A DNA stretch of 64,000 nt, taken from the NCBI RefSeq assembly GCF_017299535.1, contig NZ_CP071238.1, forward strand, positions 4,216,001-4,280,000, given 5' to 3'. The DNA is from Serratia marcescens subsp. marcescens ATCC 13880 (GTDB lineage Bacteria; Pseudomonadota; Gammaproteobacteria; Enterobacterales; Enterobacteriaceae). Below are positions 9,133 through 18,314 of this stretch, one piece after another. The notes under the pieces are model-generated. The model made no database searches. It saw only the letters and a list, made by a program, of their open reading frames with translations, and was not told where the DNA came from. Made by a program: the position numbers and the translations under genes. Numbering within the stretch: the first letter of the stretch is position 1; the number at the start of each line of letters is the position of its first letter.

Positions 9133-9202
9133 GGTGAACCCTCTTTATTGAATCTCTATAAAATTGCCTGAGCAGCGCGCCAATCACGCCGGCGCCGCCG
9201 TA

Positions 9203-10219
9203 CTAGAAACCGCTGGCGGCCATTGCCCGTGTTGTATCCAACATCCGATTGGCAAAGCCCCATTCATTGTCGCACCAGACCAAGGTCTTTATCAGGTGCT
9301 GCCCGCTGACCCGAGTCTGCGTACCGTCGACGATAGCGCTGTGCGGGTCATGGTTAAAATCGATCGAGACCAATGGTAATTCCGTGTAGTCAACTATACC
9401 ACGAAATGATTCCCGTGCGGCCTTTTGCAACAGCTGGTTGACCTCCGCCACCTTCACCGCGGCGCTGACGCTGACGCTGAGATCGATAGCCGTCACGTTG
9501 ATGGTCGGCACGCGCACCGAGATCGCCTCGAAGCGATCGCAAAACTGCGGGAAGATACGGGTGATGCCCGCAGCCAGCTTGGTATCGACCGGAATGATCG
9601 ACTGGCTCGCCGCGCGGGTGCGCCGCAAATCCGCGTGATACGCGTCGATCACCGGCTGATCGTTCATTGCCGAATGAATGGTGGTCACGGTGCCGGATTC
9701 GATGCTGTAGGCGTCATCCAGCAGCTTGATCACCGGAATAATGCAGTTGGTGGTGCACGAGGCGTTGGACACGATGCGGTGTTCCGCCAGCAGCGTCTGA
9801 TGATTGACGCCGAACACGATGGTGGCGTCCAGATCGTTGCCGCCCGGATGGGCGAACAGCACTTTCTTCGCCCCCGCCGCCAGATGGGCTTCGCCATCCG
9901 CCCGGCTGCCGTACACGCCGCTGCAGTCCAACACCACGTCGACGCCCAGCTCGCCCCAGGGCAACTGCTCCACCGCCGGCTGGTGCAACAGGCGAATCGC
10001 GTCGTCTCCGACGCTCAGCGTGTCGCACTCTTGCCGCACATCCCAGGCGAAGCGGCCGTGGCTGGAATCGTACTTCAGCAGATGGGCCATGCCTTCGGCG
10101 TTCGCCAGCTCGTTGATCGCCACCACGGAGATTTCCGCCCGTCGTCCCGATTCGTACAGTGCGCGCAATACGCTGCGGCCGATGCGGCCAAAGCCGTTTA
10201 TCGCTATGCGGATGGTCAT
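9203..10219 (-). CDS. epd: D-erythrose-4-phosphate dehydrogenase
   Basis: The 338-residue protein is a GapA-like dehydrogenase (E. coli Epd, 339). It oxidises erythrose 4-phosphate to 4-phosphoerythronate, the first step of the DXP-dependent pyridoxal phosphate route. The NAD-binding start [24 protein letters not shown] and the catalytic cysteine in [15 protein letters not shown] are clear. The [26 protein letters not shown] segment and the position upstream of pgk favour Epd over GapA. Nothing appears odd. The gene is the last conserved one before the accessory stretch that separates it from tktA. Confidence 0.96.
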   Translation of the reverse strand: MTIRIAINGFGRIGRSVLRALYESGRRAEISVVAINELANAEGMAHLLKYDSSHGRFAWDVRQECDTLSVGDDAIRLLHQPAVEQLPWGELGVDVVLDCSGVYGSRADGEAHLAAGAKKVLFAHPGGNDLDATIVFGVNHQTLLAEHRIVSNASCTTNCIIPVIKLLDDAYSIESGTVTTIHSAMNDQPVIDAYHADLRRTRAASQSIIPVDTKLAAGITRIFPQFCDRFEAISVRVPTINVTAIDLSVSVSAAVKVAEVNQLLQKAARESFRGIVDYTELPLVSIDFNHDPHSAIVDGTQTRVSGQHLIKTLVWCDNEWGFANRMLDTTRAMAASGF

Positions 10220-10530
10220 GCTGCTCCTGAAAAAGGGCCGTCCACGCCGGGTGACTCACCGGCGCCGCCCGGCGCTGACTGGTTGTCTCACTAACCCGCA
10301 TAGAGTAGTGGATCGCACCGCCCGCTGTGAATCGCCGAGTTTGCATTATTCCCGCGCTTCAGCGGCTTTTCGCCGCCTTCACATCGGCATTTCTGTCGAA
10401 GAGTGCTTCAACTGAAACGCTTCAGCTGAGCATAAACCAAAGTTTTGGCAAAAGAAACAGGTGCAACAGTTCCTCAGGTAACGGAGGGGAGTTTTACGAG
10501 CATAAGATGATCTGGCGCACATTTTTGGCC
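10220..10530. other. Intergenic region upstream of epd
   Basis: These 311 bases contain the epd promoter region and the 3' side of the LysR gene on the same strand. I see no additional gene. A short palindrome GGCCTTAAGGCC followed on the minus strand by AAAAA overlaps the LysR stop codon but is not a convincing terminator. Confidence 0.4.
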
Positions 10531-11469
10531 TTAAGGCCGCGGTGGATTTTCGCTCGCCGGCCCCGTTTCGCCGTAGTGCTCGCGGAAATAGTCGCGCAAA
10601 AATTCGACCGTCACTCGCACTTTCGCCGACGTTGCCAGCCGGGAAACGTACACCGCCCAGATGTTGGCCGGCTGATAATACTCCGGCAGGATGTGCACCA
10701 ACCTGCCGCTGTCGATGTTCTCTTTCACGTCCCAGGCGGAACGCAGCGCGACGCCCTGCCCGTCCAGGCACCACTGGTGCACGATTTCGCCGTGGTTCGA
10801 CGCCAGCGCCCCTGTCACCTTCACCGTCTCTTCGCCGCCCGGCCCCTGCAGCCGCCACAGCCCGAACGGGTGATCGCGTTCCTTGATCACCAAACAAGTG
10901 CGGCCCGCCAGCTCAGCCGGATTTTTCGGCACGCCGTGGCGCTGCAGGTATGCCGGCGAAGCGCACAGGATGCGCTGATTGTCCGCCAGCTTGCGCGCAA
11001 TCAAATTGGGGGCGATATCGTCGCCGATGCGGATATCCAGATCGAATCCTTCGCTGACCAGATCCACCAGCCGATCGGACACGTCGAGCCGCAGCTCCAG
11101 CTGCGGGTACTGCCGCGCCAGCGCCGACAGCGCCGGCGCCACGAAACGCCGGCCGAAGCCGAAGCTGCTGACCACGCGCAGCATGCCCTGCGGCGCCTGA
11201 CGCACCTCGGACAACTCGTCCATCATCTGATCGACATCGTTGAGAATGCGCTGCGCCCATTCGTAGATGCGTTCACCGTCTTCGGTGATCGCCACCCGCC
11301 GCGTGGTGCGGTGCAGCAATGACACGTCCAGCGCCTTTTCCAGCAACGCAATGCGCTTGCTGATAAAGGCCGGCGAAACGCCCAGCTCTTCGGCGGCGGC
11401 GGCGAACCCGGCGCGGCGCGCCACCAGCACGAACACTCGCAGGTCACTCAGGATCGGCATATTGTTCAT
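10531..11469 (-). CDS. dmlR: LysR-type transcriptional regulator (DmlR/TtuA group)
   Basis: This is a LysR regulator of 312 residues from the ATG at 11469 (an upstream ATG at 11490 would add 7 residues). The N-terminal helix-turn-helix is seen in DLRVFVLVARRAGFAAAAEELGVSPAFISKRIALLEKALDVSLLHRTTR. The rest is the effector-binding domain. It is divergent from the D-malate/tartrate dehydrogenase gene, and a near-perfect 21-base palindrome with LysR character lies between them (11501-11521). The layout matches E. coli dmlR-dmlA, so it is likely to activate the dehydrogenase in response to D-malate or a related hydroxy acid. The effector is inferred from context; the symbol is therefore tentative. 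Confidence 0.8.
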   Translation of the reverse strand: MNNMPILSDLRVFVLVARRAGFAAAAEELGVSPAFISKRIALLEKALDVSLLHRTTRRVAITEDGERIYEWAQRILNDVDQMMDELSEVRQAPQGMLRVVSSFGFGRRFVAPALSALARQYPQLELRLDVSDRLVDLVSEGFDLDIRIGDDIAPNLIARKLADNQRILCASPAYLQRHGVPKNPAELAGRTCLVIKERDHPFGLWRLQGPGGEETVKVTGALASNHGEIVHQWCLDGQGVALRSAWDVKENIDSGRLVHILPEYYQPANIWAVYVSRLATSAKVRVTVEFLRDYFREHYGETGPASENPPRP

Positions 11470-11500
11470 GATTCGTGTTTTATGTTTCACCGTTTTCGCG

Positions 11501-11521
11501 ATTGATTAACAGTTAGTCAAT
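11501..11521. promoter_or_regulatory. LysR-type operator palindrome between dmlR and dmlA
   Basis: The arms ATTGATTAAC and GTTAGTCAAT surround a central A; 9 of 10 arm positions are complementary. It lies 31 bases upstream of the regulator start and 51 upstream of the dehydrogenase start, where a LysR regulator of a divergent gene normally binds. Confidence 0.7.
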
Positions 11522-11572
11522 TATAGGATAGCAGTGTTGTCAATCTCCCCTACCTACAAATGAGACCTCTGT

Positions 11573-12658
11573 ATGAGCAAAACTTACAAGATTGCCGCCA
11601 TCCCCGGGGACGGTATCGGGCGGGAAGTGTTGCCGGAAGGCATACGAGTATTGCAGGCGGCGGCAGCGCGCTGGGATCTGTTGCTGGAATTCGACACCTT
11701 CGAGTGGGCCAGCTGCGACTACTACCAGCACCACGGCCAGATGATGCCGGACGATTGGTTTGAACAGCTCAAGGGCTTCGACGCCATCTATTTCGGCGCC
11801 GTCGGCTGGCCGGATACGGTGCCCGATCACATTTCGCTGTGGGGTTCACTGCTGAAATTTCGCCGCGACTTCGAGCAGTACGTCAACCTGCGTCCGGTAC
11901 GGCTGTTTCCCGGCGTGCCCTGCCCGCTGGCGAACAAACAGCCGGGCGATATCGATTTCTACGTGGTGCGCGAAAATACCGAAGGAGAGTACTCCTCGCT
12001 CGGCGGACGGATGTTCGAAGGCACCGATCGCGAGATGGTGATCCAGGAATCGGTCTTCACCCGTCAGGGCGTGGACCGCATCCTGAAGTACGCCTTCGAG
12101 CTGGCGCAGCAGCGCCCGCGCAAGCGCCTGACTGCAGCCACCAAGTCCAACGGCATGGCCATCAGCATGCCGTACTGGGATGAGCGCGTGGCGGAGATGG
12201 CGCGCCAATACCCTGATATCGCCTGGGACAAACAGCACATCGATATTCTGTGCGCGCGCTTCGTGCTGAACCCCGAACGCTTCGATGTGGTGGTGGCCTC
12301 CAACCTGTTCGGCGATATTTTGTCGGATCTCGGCCCGGCCTGCACCGGCACCATCGGCATCGCGCCGTCGGCCAACCTGAACCCGGAGCGCAACTTCCCG
12401 TCGCTGTTCGAGCCGGTACACGGCTCGGCGCCGGACATTTTCGGCAAAAACATCGCCAACCCGATCGCCATGATCTGGAGCGGCGCGATGATGCTGGACT
12501 TCCTCGGCGACGGCGATGCTCGCTACCGCCAGGCGCACGACGGCATCCTGCAGGCGATTGAGCGCATTATCGCCGACGGGCCGCGCACGCCGGATATGCG
12601 GGGCGGCGCCTCCACCCAGCAAGTCGGCCAGGCGATCGCCGCCCTGCTGCAACGCTAA
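11573..12658 (+). CDS. dmlA: D-malate / tartrate dehydrogenase (decarboxylating)
   Basis: The 361 residues equal E. coli DmlA. It belongs to the isocitrate/isopropylmalate dehydrogenase family; these NAD-dependent enzymes oxidise and decarboxylate D-malate to pyruvate, and tartrate dehydrogenases (TtuC) share the fold. The family motifs are visible: AAIPGDGIGREVLPEG at the N-terminus, YVVRENTEGEYSSLGGR, the metal-binding region VVASNLFGDILSDLG, and EPVHGSAPDIFGKNIANPI. In this context the D-malate activity is meaningful, since carnitine monooxygenase followed by aldehyde oxidation yields (R)-malate. The start ATG has only a weak Shine-Dalgarno. D-malate versus tartrate preference cannot be read from the sequence. 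Confidence 0.88.
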   Translation: MSKTYKIAAIPGDGIGREVLPEGIRVLQAAAARWDLLLEFDTFEWASCDYYQHHGQMMPDDWFEQLKGFDAIYFGAVGWPDTVPDHISLWGSLLKFRRDFEQYVNLRPVRLFPGVPCPLANKQPGDIDFYVVRENTEGEYSSLGGRMFEGTDREMVIQESVFTRQGVDRILKYAFELAQQRPRKRLTAATKSNGMAISMPYWDERVAEMARQYPDIAWDKQHIDILCARFVLNPERFDVVVASNLFGDILSDLGPACTGTIGIAPSANLNPERNFPSLFEPVHGSAPDIFGKNIANPIAMIWSGAMMLDFLGDGDARYRQAHDGILQAIERIIADGPRTPDMRGGASTQQVGQAIAALLQR

Positions 12659-13022
12659 ACGCCGTTGATTTTCCTGCGCAGGGCGCCCTTTCGCGCCCTG
12701 CTTTGCCACGTCCGTTTTTCCGCTTCGATCGCCGCCGCAAATCCACTGAAAATCACCCCAGAAAGCACGCCAATACCCCGGTCAAGATCACAACAAATTG
12801 TTTACATACTGTGTTTTATCCTTTTACAGATGCCCCAATTGTGGCCCTCCTGTAATTTGTGCACACTCAAAAATGTTAATGAAGAGTAAACATTTCCGGC
12901 GGCGTTCCGCCGGGGCGCTTGCTCCTCGCGGTGTAACAAAACAAAGGGTTCAAACCAACAGGGCCCGGGCGCACCCTACGCTTCGCGCACCGGCCCACCA
13001 CCGATAACAGGAGTTCACTCCC
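12659..13022. other. Intergenic region upstream of the carnitine transporter gene
   Basis: These 364 bases hold a weak hairpin just after dmlA (GCAGGGCG...CGCCCTGC at about 12679-12702), an AT-rich stretch at 12790-12895 that probably contains the promoter of the BCCT-oxygenase operon, and a GC-rich hairpin near 12898-12917. No further gene is seen. Confidence 0.45.
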
Positions 13023-14633
13023 ATGCAGAGCAATCCTAAAAAGGATGTCACGCTCATCGCCATCAGCCTGTGCAGTATTGCGCTGATCGCCATTTGCCTG
13101 ATGCTCTTTCCGGCCCAATCCGCGCTTATCGCCAACACCATTTTCAACGGCGTCACCCGGCTGTTCGGTTCAACCATTCAAATCCTGGTGCTGATCGCCC
13201 TGCTGGTGGTGCTGTATCTGGCGTTGAGCAAATACGGCAACATCCGCCTCGGCGAAGGCAAACCGCAATACTCCACGCTGGCCTGGCTGTTCATGTTCAT
13301 CTGCGCCGGCCTGGGCTCGTCCACCCTGTACTGGGGGGTGATGGAATGGGCGTATTATTACCAGACGCCGGGGCTGAACATCGCGCCGCGCACCCCGAAG
13401 GCGCTGGAATACAGCATCAGCTACTCCTTCTTCCACTGGGGCCTGAGCGCCTGGGCGACCTACGCCCTCGCCTCGCTGATCATGGCCTACCACTTCCACG
13501 TGCGTAAGAACAAAGGGCTCAGCCTGTCGGGGATCATTTCCGCCATCACCGGCGTGCGCGCCAACGGCCCGATCGGGCGGTTGGTGGATCTGATCTTCCT
13601 GGTCGCCACCGTCGGCGCCCTCACCATTTCGCTGGTGCTGACGGCCTCCACCTTTACCCGCGGGCTGACGGCATTGACCGGCATCCCGGATAACTTCGCG
13701 GTGCAGGCGACGGTGATCCTGCTGGCGGCGGTGATCTTCTGTCTCAGCTCTTACATCGGCATCGACGGCGGCATGCAGCGCCTGAGCAAAATGGTCGGCT
13801 GGGGCGCTTTCGCCTTCGCCGGGCTGGTGCTGCTGGTCGGCCCCACCGAGTTCACCATCAACAACACCATCAACGCCATCGGCCTGACGGCGCAAAACTT
13901 CCTGCAGATGAGCCTGTTCACCGATCCGATGGGCGATGGCAGCTTCAGCCGCAGCTGGACGGTGTTCTACTGGCTGTGGTGGATCTCCTATACCCCGGGC
14001 GTGGCGATGTTCGTCACCCGCGTCTCGCGCGGCCGCAAGATTAAAGAAGTGATCTGGGCGCTGCTGCTCGGCAGCACCCTCGGCTGCTGGTTCTTCTTCG
14101 GTTCGCTGGAAAGCTACGCCATGCACCAGTTCATCAGCGGGCAGCTCAACGTGCCGGAGATCCTCAGCACCCAGGGCGGCGAAACCGCCGTGCAGATGCT
14201 GCTGACGGCGCTGCCGCTCGGCAAGCTGTTCCTGGCCGCCTATCTGTTCATCATGATCATTTTCCTGGCCTCGCACATGGACGCGGTGGCCTACACCATG
14301 GCCGCCACCAGCACCCGCAACCTGCAGGAGGGGCAAGATCCCAGCCCGATGCTGCGCCTGTTCTGGTGCGTGGTGATCACCCTGATCCCGCTGTCGATCC
14401 TGTTTACCGGCGCCTCGCTGGACACCATGAAAACCACGGTGATCCTGACCGCGCTGCCGTTCCTGCTGGTGCTGCTGGTGAAAACCTACGGCTTTACCCG
14501 CTGGCTGAAGCAGGACTACGCGGCCATCCCGGCGCACCTGATCGAAAGCAGCCCGCCGGCGCTGCCCGACGCGCCGGCGGCCGCCGAACTCTCCGCTCCA
14601 TCGTCGTATCAACCGCGCCCTATGGCGAAATGA
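13023..14633 (+). CDS. yeaV: BCCT family transporter (YeaV-like, probable carnitine/betaine importer)
   Basis: The 536-residue inner-membrane protein has about 12 membrane segments and belongs to the betaine/choline/carnitine transporter family. The family's tryptophan-rich region is visible as [32 protein letters not shown] (about residues 318-349), and the [16 protein letters not shown] segment is also typical. It is followed 26 bases later by the carnitine monooxygenase gene, so the natural reading is uptake of carnitine or a related quaternary amine. Compared with E. coli YeaV it has an extended Ala/Pro-rich C-terminal tail. The substrate is inferred from context. Confidence 0.88.
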   Translation: MQSNPKKDVTLIAISLCSIALIAICLMLFPAQSALIANTIFNGVTRLFGSTIQILVLIALLVVLYLALSKYGNIRLGEGKPQYSTLAWLFMFICAGLGSSTLYWGVMEWAYYYQTPGLNIAPRTPKALEYSISYSFFHWGLSAWATYALASLIMAYHFHVRKNKGLSLSGIISAITGVRANGPIGRLVDLIFLVATVGALTISLVLTASTFTRGLTALTGIPDNFAVQATVILLAAVIFCLSSYIGIDGGMQRLSKMVGWGAFAFAGLVLLVGPTEFTINNTINAIGLTAQNFLQMSLFTDPMGDGSFSRSWTVFYWLWWISYTPGVAMFVTRVSRGRKIKEVIWALLLGSTLGCWFFFGSLESYAMHQFISGQLNVPEILSTQGGETAVQMLLTALPLGKLFLAAYLFIMIIFLASHMDAVAYTMAATSTRNLQEGQDPSPMLRLFWCVVITLIPLSILFTGASLDTMKTTVILTALPFLLVLLVKTYGFTRWLKQDYAAIPAHLIESSPPALPDAPAAAELSAPSSYQPRPMAK

Positions 14634-14659
14634 CAATAAGAAAAGAGGAAGGTTAACTT

Positions 14660-15784
14660 ATGAGCACTCTGATCCCTGAATTTACCTTACCGAAAGATTT
14701 CTGCGCCGACGCCCGTGAGGCTTACACCATTCCGGCCCGGTTCTATACCCACCAGGCGGCGTTCGAGCACGAAAAAGAGCAGGTGTTCGCCACCAGCTGG
14801 ATTTGCGTGGCGCACCGCAGCGAGCTCGCCGAACCGAACGACTACATCACCCGCGAGATCATCGGTGAAAACATTCTGGTGGTGCGCGGCCGCGACAAGG
14901 TGCTGCGCGCCTTTTACAACGTTTGCCCGCACCGCGGCCACCAACTGCTGGCGGGCGACGGCCGGGCGAAAAACGTCATCACCTGCCCTTATCACGCCTG
15001 GGCATTCAAGCTGGACGGCGAACTGGCGCACGCGCGCAACTGCGAAAACGTGCAGAACTTTGATAAGGAAAACTCGCACCTGGTGCCGGTGCGGGTCGAA
15101 GAGTACGCCGGGTTTATTTACGTCAATCTGGACTCGCAGGCCGGCACGGTGGAAGACCAGTTGCCGGGCCTCGGCGCCAAAGTGCGCGAGGCCTGCCCGC
15201 AGGTCGACGATCTCAAGCTGGCGGCGCGTTTCGTCACCCGCACTCCGGCCAACTGGAAGAACATCGTCGACAACTACCTCGAGTGCTACCACTGCGGCCC
15301 GGCGCACCCCGGCTTCGCCGACTCGGTGCAGGTCGACCGCTACTGGCACACCCTGCACGGCAACTGGACACTGCAGTTCGGCTACGCCCGCCCTTCCGAG
15401 CAGTCGTTCAAGTTTGAAGAGGGTAAAGAAGCCAGCTTCCACGGCATCTGGCTGTGGCCGTGCACCATGTTCAACATGCCGCCGCTGGAAGGCATGATGA
15501 CGGTGATCTATGAGTTCCCGGTCGATGCGGAAACTACCCTGCAGCACTACGACATCTACTTCACCAACGCCGATTTGAGCGACGAACAGCTCAAACTGAT
15601 CGACTGGTACCGCGACGTGTTCCGCCCGGAAGATTTGCGGCTGGTGGAGAGCGTGCAAAAAGGCCTCAAATCGCGCGGCTATCGCGGGCAGGGGCGCATC
15701 ATGGCCGACGGCGCCGGCAGCGGCGTCAGCGAGCACGGCATCGCCCACTTCCACAACCTGCTGGCGCAGGTTTATCAACCCTGA
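14660..15784 (+). CDS. yeaW: Carnitine monooxygenase oxygenase subunit (CntA/YeaW)
   Basis: The 374 residues equal the E. coli YeaW length. This Rieske oxygenase, with its reductase partner, splits carnitine into trimethylamine and malic semialdehyde. The Rieske cluster ligands are C89/H91 (CPHRGH) and C109/H112 (CPYHAW). The mononuclear iron site is H211 and H216 in NYLECYHCGPAHPG, with an acidic ligand near D327. E208 replaces the bridging aspartate found in most Rieske oxygenases; this glutamate is a hallmark of the CntA group. It lies between the BCCT transporter and an aldehyde dehydrogenase. The stop overlaps the longest reading of the next gene, but the real start of that gene is later. 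Confidence 0.93.
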   Translation: MSTLIPEFTLPKDFCADAREAYTIPARFYTHQAAFEHEKEQVFATSWICVAHRSELAEPNDYITREIIGENILVVRGRDKVLRAFYNVCPHRGHQLLAGDGRAKNVITCPYHAWAFKLDGELAHARNCENVQNFDKENSHLVPVRVEEYAGFIYVNLDSQAGTVEDQLPGLGAKVREACPQVDDLKLAARFVTRTPANWKNIVDNYLECYHCGPAHPGFADSVQVDRYWHTLHGNWTLQFGYARPSEQSFKFEEGKEASFHGIWLWPCTMFNMPPLEGMMTVIYEFPVDAETTLQHYDIYFTNADLSDEQLKLIDWYRDVFRPEDLRLVESVQKGLKSRGYRGQGRIMADGAGSGVSEHGIAHFHNLLAQVYQP

Positions 15785-15828
15785 TGCGACGGGGCCCAAT
15801 GGCCCCTCCCCTGACTTGTGAGGTTCTC

Positions 15829-17277
15829 GTGAATATTTCCGATCGGGCGCTATTCCGCCAACAGGCCTACATCAACGGCCAATGGCGCGACGCCGACAAC
15901 CAGGAAACCCTGCCGGTGAGCGATCCCGCCACCGGCCAACTCATCGGCAGCGTGCCCAACATGGCGACGGCCGAAACCCAACGGGCGATCGACGCCGCCC
16001 AGCAGGCGCTGGAAGGCTGGCGCGCGCTGCCGGCGCAACAGCGCGCGCAGCTGCTGCGCCGCTGGTTCGAACTGATGCTGGAACACCAGCAGGATCTGGC
16101 CAGCCTGATGACGCTGGAACAAGGCAAACCACTGGCGGAATCGCTGGGCGAAATCCGCTACGCCGCCTCCTTTATCGAATGGTTCGCCGAACAGGCCAAA
16201 CGCACCAACGGCGACATCATTCCCTCGCCAAGCGGCGATAAACGCCTGATGGTGCTGAAACAGGGCATCGGCGTGTGCGCGGCGATCACGCCCTGGAACT
16301 TCCCAGCGGCGATGATCACCCGAAAGGCCGCACCGGCGCTGGCGGCCGGCTGTACGCTGGTGGTCAAACCCGCCAACGAAACCCCTTATTCAGCGCTGGC
16401 GATGGCCGAACTGGCCGAGCGCGCCGGCATTCCCGCCGGGGTGTTCAACGTGGTGACCGGCAACTCGCAGGCGATCGGCGCCGAGCTGACCCGCAACCCG
16501 CAGGTGCGCAAGCTGAGCTTTACCGGCTCCACGCCGGTGGGCCGCCTGCTGATGCGCCAAAGCTCGGACACCATCAAGAAAGTGTCGCTGGAGCTGGGCG
16601 GCAACGCGCCGTTCATCGTGTTTGACGATGCGGACATCGATGCCGCAGTGGAAGGCGCGCTGATCGCCAAATATCGCAACGCCGGGCAGACCTGCGTCTG
16701 CGTCAACCGTTTCTACGTGCAGCGCGGCGTTTACCCGCAGTTCGCCGAGAAGTTTGTCGCCCGCGTAGCGGCGCTGCAGGTTGGCAACGGTTTCGAACCC
16801 GGCGTGCAGATCGGCCCGCTGATCAACCGCAAGGCGCGCGACAAGGTGGTGGAGCTGCTCGATGACGCGCTGAGCAAAGGCGCTCAGGTGCTGACCGGCG
16901 CCACGCCGCACGCGCTGGGCGGCAATTTCTTCACCCCGACGGTGCTGGGCGACGTGCAACCCGGTTCGCTGCTGCTGGAAGAAGAGATCTTCGGCCCGGT
17001 CGCGCCGCTGGTGGTGTTCGATGACGAAGCCGAGGCGATCCGCCAGGCCAATGACACCATCTACGGATTGGCCGCCTACTTCTACACCCGCGATGCGGCG
17101 CGCATATGGCGCGTTTCGGAGCGGCTGGAGTACGGCATGGTCGGTATCAATACCGGGCTTATCTCCAACGAGGTCGCGCCGTTCGGCGGAGTGAAACAGT
17201 CGGGCCTGGGGCGTGAAGGCTCCGAATACGGCATCGAAGACTATCTGGAGCTCAAATACCTGTGCCAGGCGGTATAA
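15829..17277 (+). CDS. NAD(P)-dependent aldehyde dehydrogenase, probable malic semialdehyde dehydrogenase
   Basis: A GTG start at 15829 follows a GAGG motif and gives a 482-residue protein, the usual length of GabD-type succinate-semialdehyde dehydrogenases. The catalytic cysteine is in NAGQTCVCVNRF and the general-base glutamate in LELGGNAPF; the cofactor motif FTGSTPVGRLLM is present. An upstream ATG at 15784 would overlap the yeaW stop and add a non-conserved leader. E. coli has no aldehyde dehydrogenase inside its yeaVWX group. Here its position between oxygenase and reductase genes suggests oxidation of the malic semialdehyde product to malate. That substrate is inference; homology alone would suggest succinate semialdehyde. 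Confidence 0.88.
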   Translation: MNISDRALFRQQAYINGQWRDADNQETLPVSDPATGQLIGSVPNMATAETQRAIDAAQQALEGWRALPAQQRAQLLRRWFELMLEHQQDLASLMTLEQGKPLAESLGEIRYAASFIEWFAEQAKRTNGDIIPSPSGDKRLMVLKQGIGVCAAITPWNFPAAMITRKAAPALAAGCTLVVKPANETPYSALAMAELAERAGIPAGVFNVVTGNSQAIGAELTRNPQVRKLSFTGSTPVGRLLMRQSSDTIKKVSLELGGNAPFIVFDDADIDAAVEGALIAKYRNAGQTCVCVNRFYVQRGVYPQFAEKFVARVAALQVGNGFEPGVQIGPLINRKARDKVVELLDDALSKGAQVLTGATPHALGGNFFTPTVLGDVQPGSLLLEEEIFGPVAPLVVFDDEAEAIRQANDTIYGLAAYFYTRDAARIWRVSERLEYGMVGINTGLISNEVAPFGGVKQSGLGREGSEYGIEDYLELKYLCQAV

Positions 17278-17318
17278 CTTTTTTATGCGCGGGGACGCCC
17301 GCGCTTTGGAGCCAATGA

Positions 17319-18284
17319 ATGACCAGCTATCAGATGCTTGATGTTCGCGTCGTCGACATCGAAATCGTCACCGCACAGGTCAAGCGCTTTACTCTGGCGG
17401 ATCCGCAAGGCCGGCCGCTGCCCGCCTTCAGCGGCGGCAGCCACATCATCGTGAAAATGCAGGACGGCGAGAAGCGCTACAGCAACGCTTACTCGCTGCT
17501 CAGCTCACCGTTCGAGCTCGACCGTTACCAGATCGCCGTTCGGCGCGAGTCTCCTTCCAAAGGCGGTTCTGACTTCATGCATGACCGGCTGGCGGTCGGC
17601 GATACGCTGACCATCAGCACCCCGAATAACCTGTTCGCGCTGGCACCGGAGGCACAGCATCACGTGTTGATCGCCGGCGGCATCGGCATCACGCCGTTTA
17701 TGGCCCATCTGCATGAGCTGCAACGCAGCGGCCAACGCTACCATCTGCACTACTGCTTCCACAGCGAGGAACACAACGCCTTCCAGCAGCAGCTGACGCA
17801 AGCGCCGTTCACCGACAACGTCAGTTGCCATGTCTCCAGCCTTGGCGGCCGGTTGGATCTGGCGCGCACGCTGGCCGACGTGGGACCCGGCGCCCATATC
17901 TACGTCTGCGGCCCGAGGGCGCTGAACGAAGCGGTCTACCGGACCGCCGCCGAACGGGGTATCGACGCCGCGCGTTTACACAGCGAAGCCTTCGCCGCCG
18001 AAGACACGGCGGGCGGCGCCTTTACGCTGGTGCTGGCCCGGTCGGGTATTGAACTTGAAGTGGCGGAAGACATGACCATCCTGCAGGCGCTGGAAAACAG
18101 CAAGGCGGCCAGGGTCGAGTGTCTGTGCCACGAAGGCATTTGCGGCACCTGCGAAACCCGCATCGTCGAGGGGGAAGCCGACCACCGCGATCAGTATCTC
18201 AGCGACGAAGAACGCGCGGCGCAGCAAACCCTGTTGATCTGCTGCTCGCGCGCCAAAGGCAGCCGACTGGTGCTGGATTTGTAA
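17319..18284 (+). CDS. yeaX: Carnitine monooxygenase reductase subunit (CntB/YeaX)
   Basis: The 321 residues equal E. coli YeaX. The protein is a class of flavin reductase with FMN-binding and NAD-binding domains in the first 220 residues (RYSNAYSLLSSPFE, VLIAGGIGITPFMAHL, IYVCGPRALNEAV) and a C-terminal plant-type [2Fe-2S] ferredoxin domain with ligands in CLCHEGICGTC and ICCSRAKG. It passes electrons from NAD(P)H to the YeaW oxygenase. It closes the carnitine operon and is convergent with the ABC transporter ATPase gene. Confidence 0.93.
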   Translation: MTSYQMLDVRVVDIEIVTAQVKRFTLADPQGRPLPAFSGGSHIIVKMQDGEKRYSNAYSLLSSPFELDRYQIAVRRESPSKGGSDFMHDRLAVGDTLTISTPNNLFALAPEAQHHVLIAGGIGITPFMAHLHELQRSGQRYHLHYCFHSEEHNAFQQQLTQAPFTDNVSCHVSSLGGRLDLARTLADVGPGAHIYVCGPRALNEAVYRTAAERGIDAARLHSEAFAAEDTAGGAFTLVLARSGIELEVAEDMTILQALENSKAARVECLCHEGICGTCETRIVEGEADHRDQYLSDEERAAQQTLLICCSRAKGSRLVLDL

Positions 18285-18289
18285 ACGGA

Positions 18290-18309
18290 ACGCCCGCATC
18301 AGCGGGCGT
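18290..18309. terminator. Hairpin between yeaX and the ABC ATPase gene
   Basis: The perfect stem ACGCCCGC / GCGGGCGT with a 4-base loop lies 5 bases after the yeaX stop and 5 bases beyond the convergent ABC gene's stop. There is no long T-run on either side, so it is a weaker or Rho-assisted end. Confidence 0.55.
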
Positions 18310-18314
18310 CCTGA

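Noticed and set aside
15784..15828. Upstream ATG start for the carnitine-cluster aldehyde dehydrogenase
   Set aside because: It overlaps the yeaW stop, adds a Pro-rich non-conserved leader and has no ribosome site; the GTG at 15829 with GAGG upstream gives the family length.
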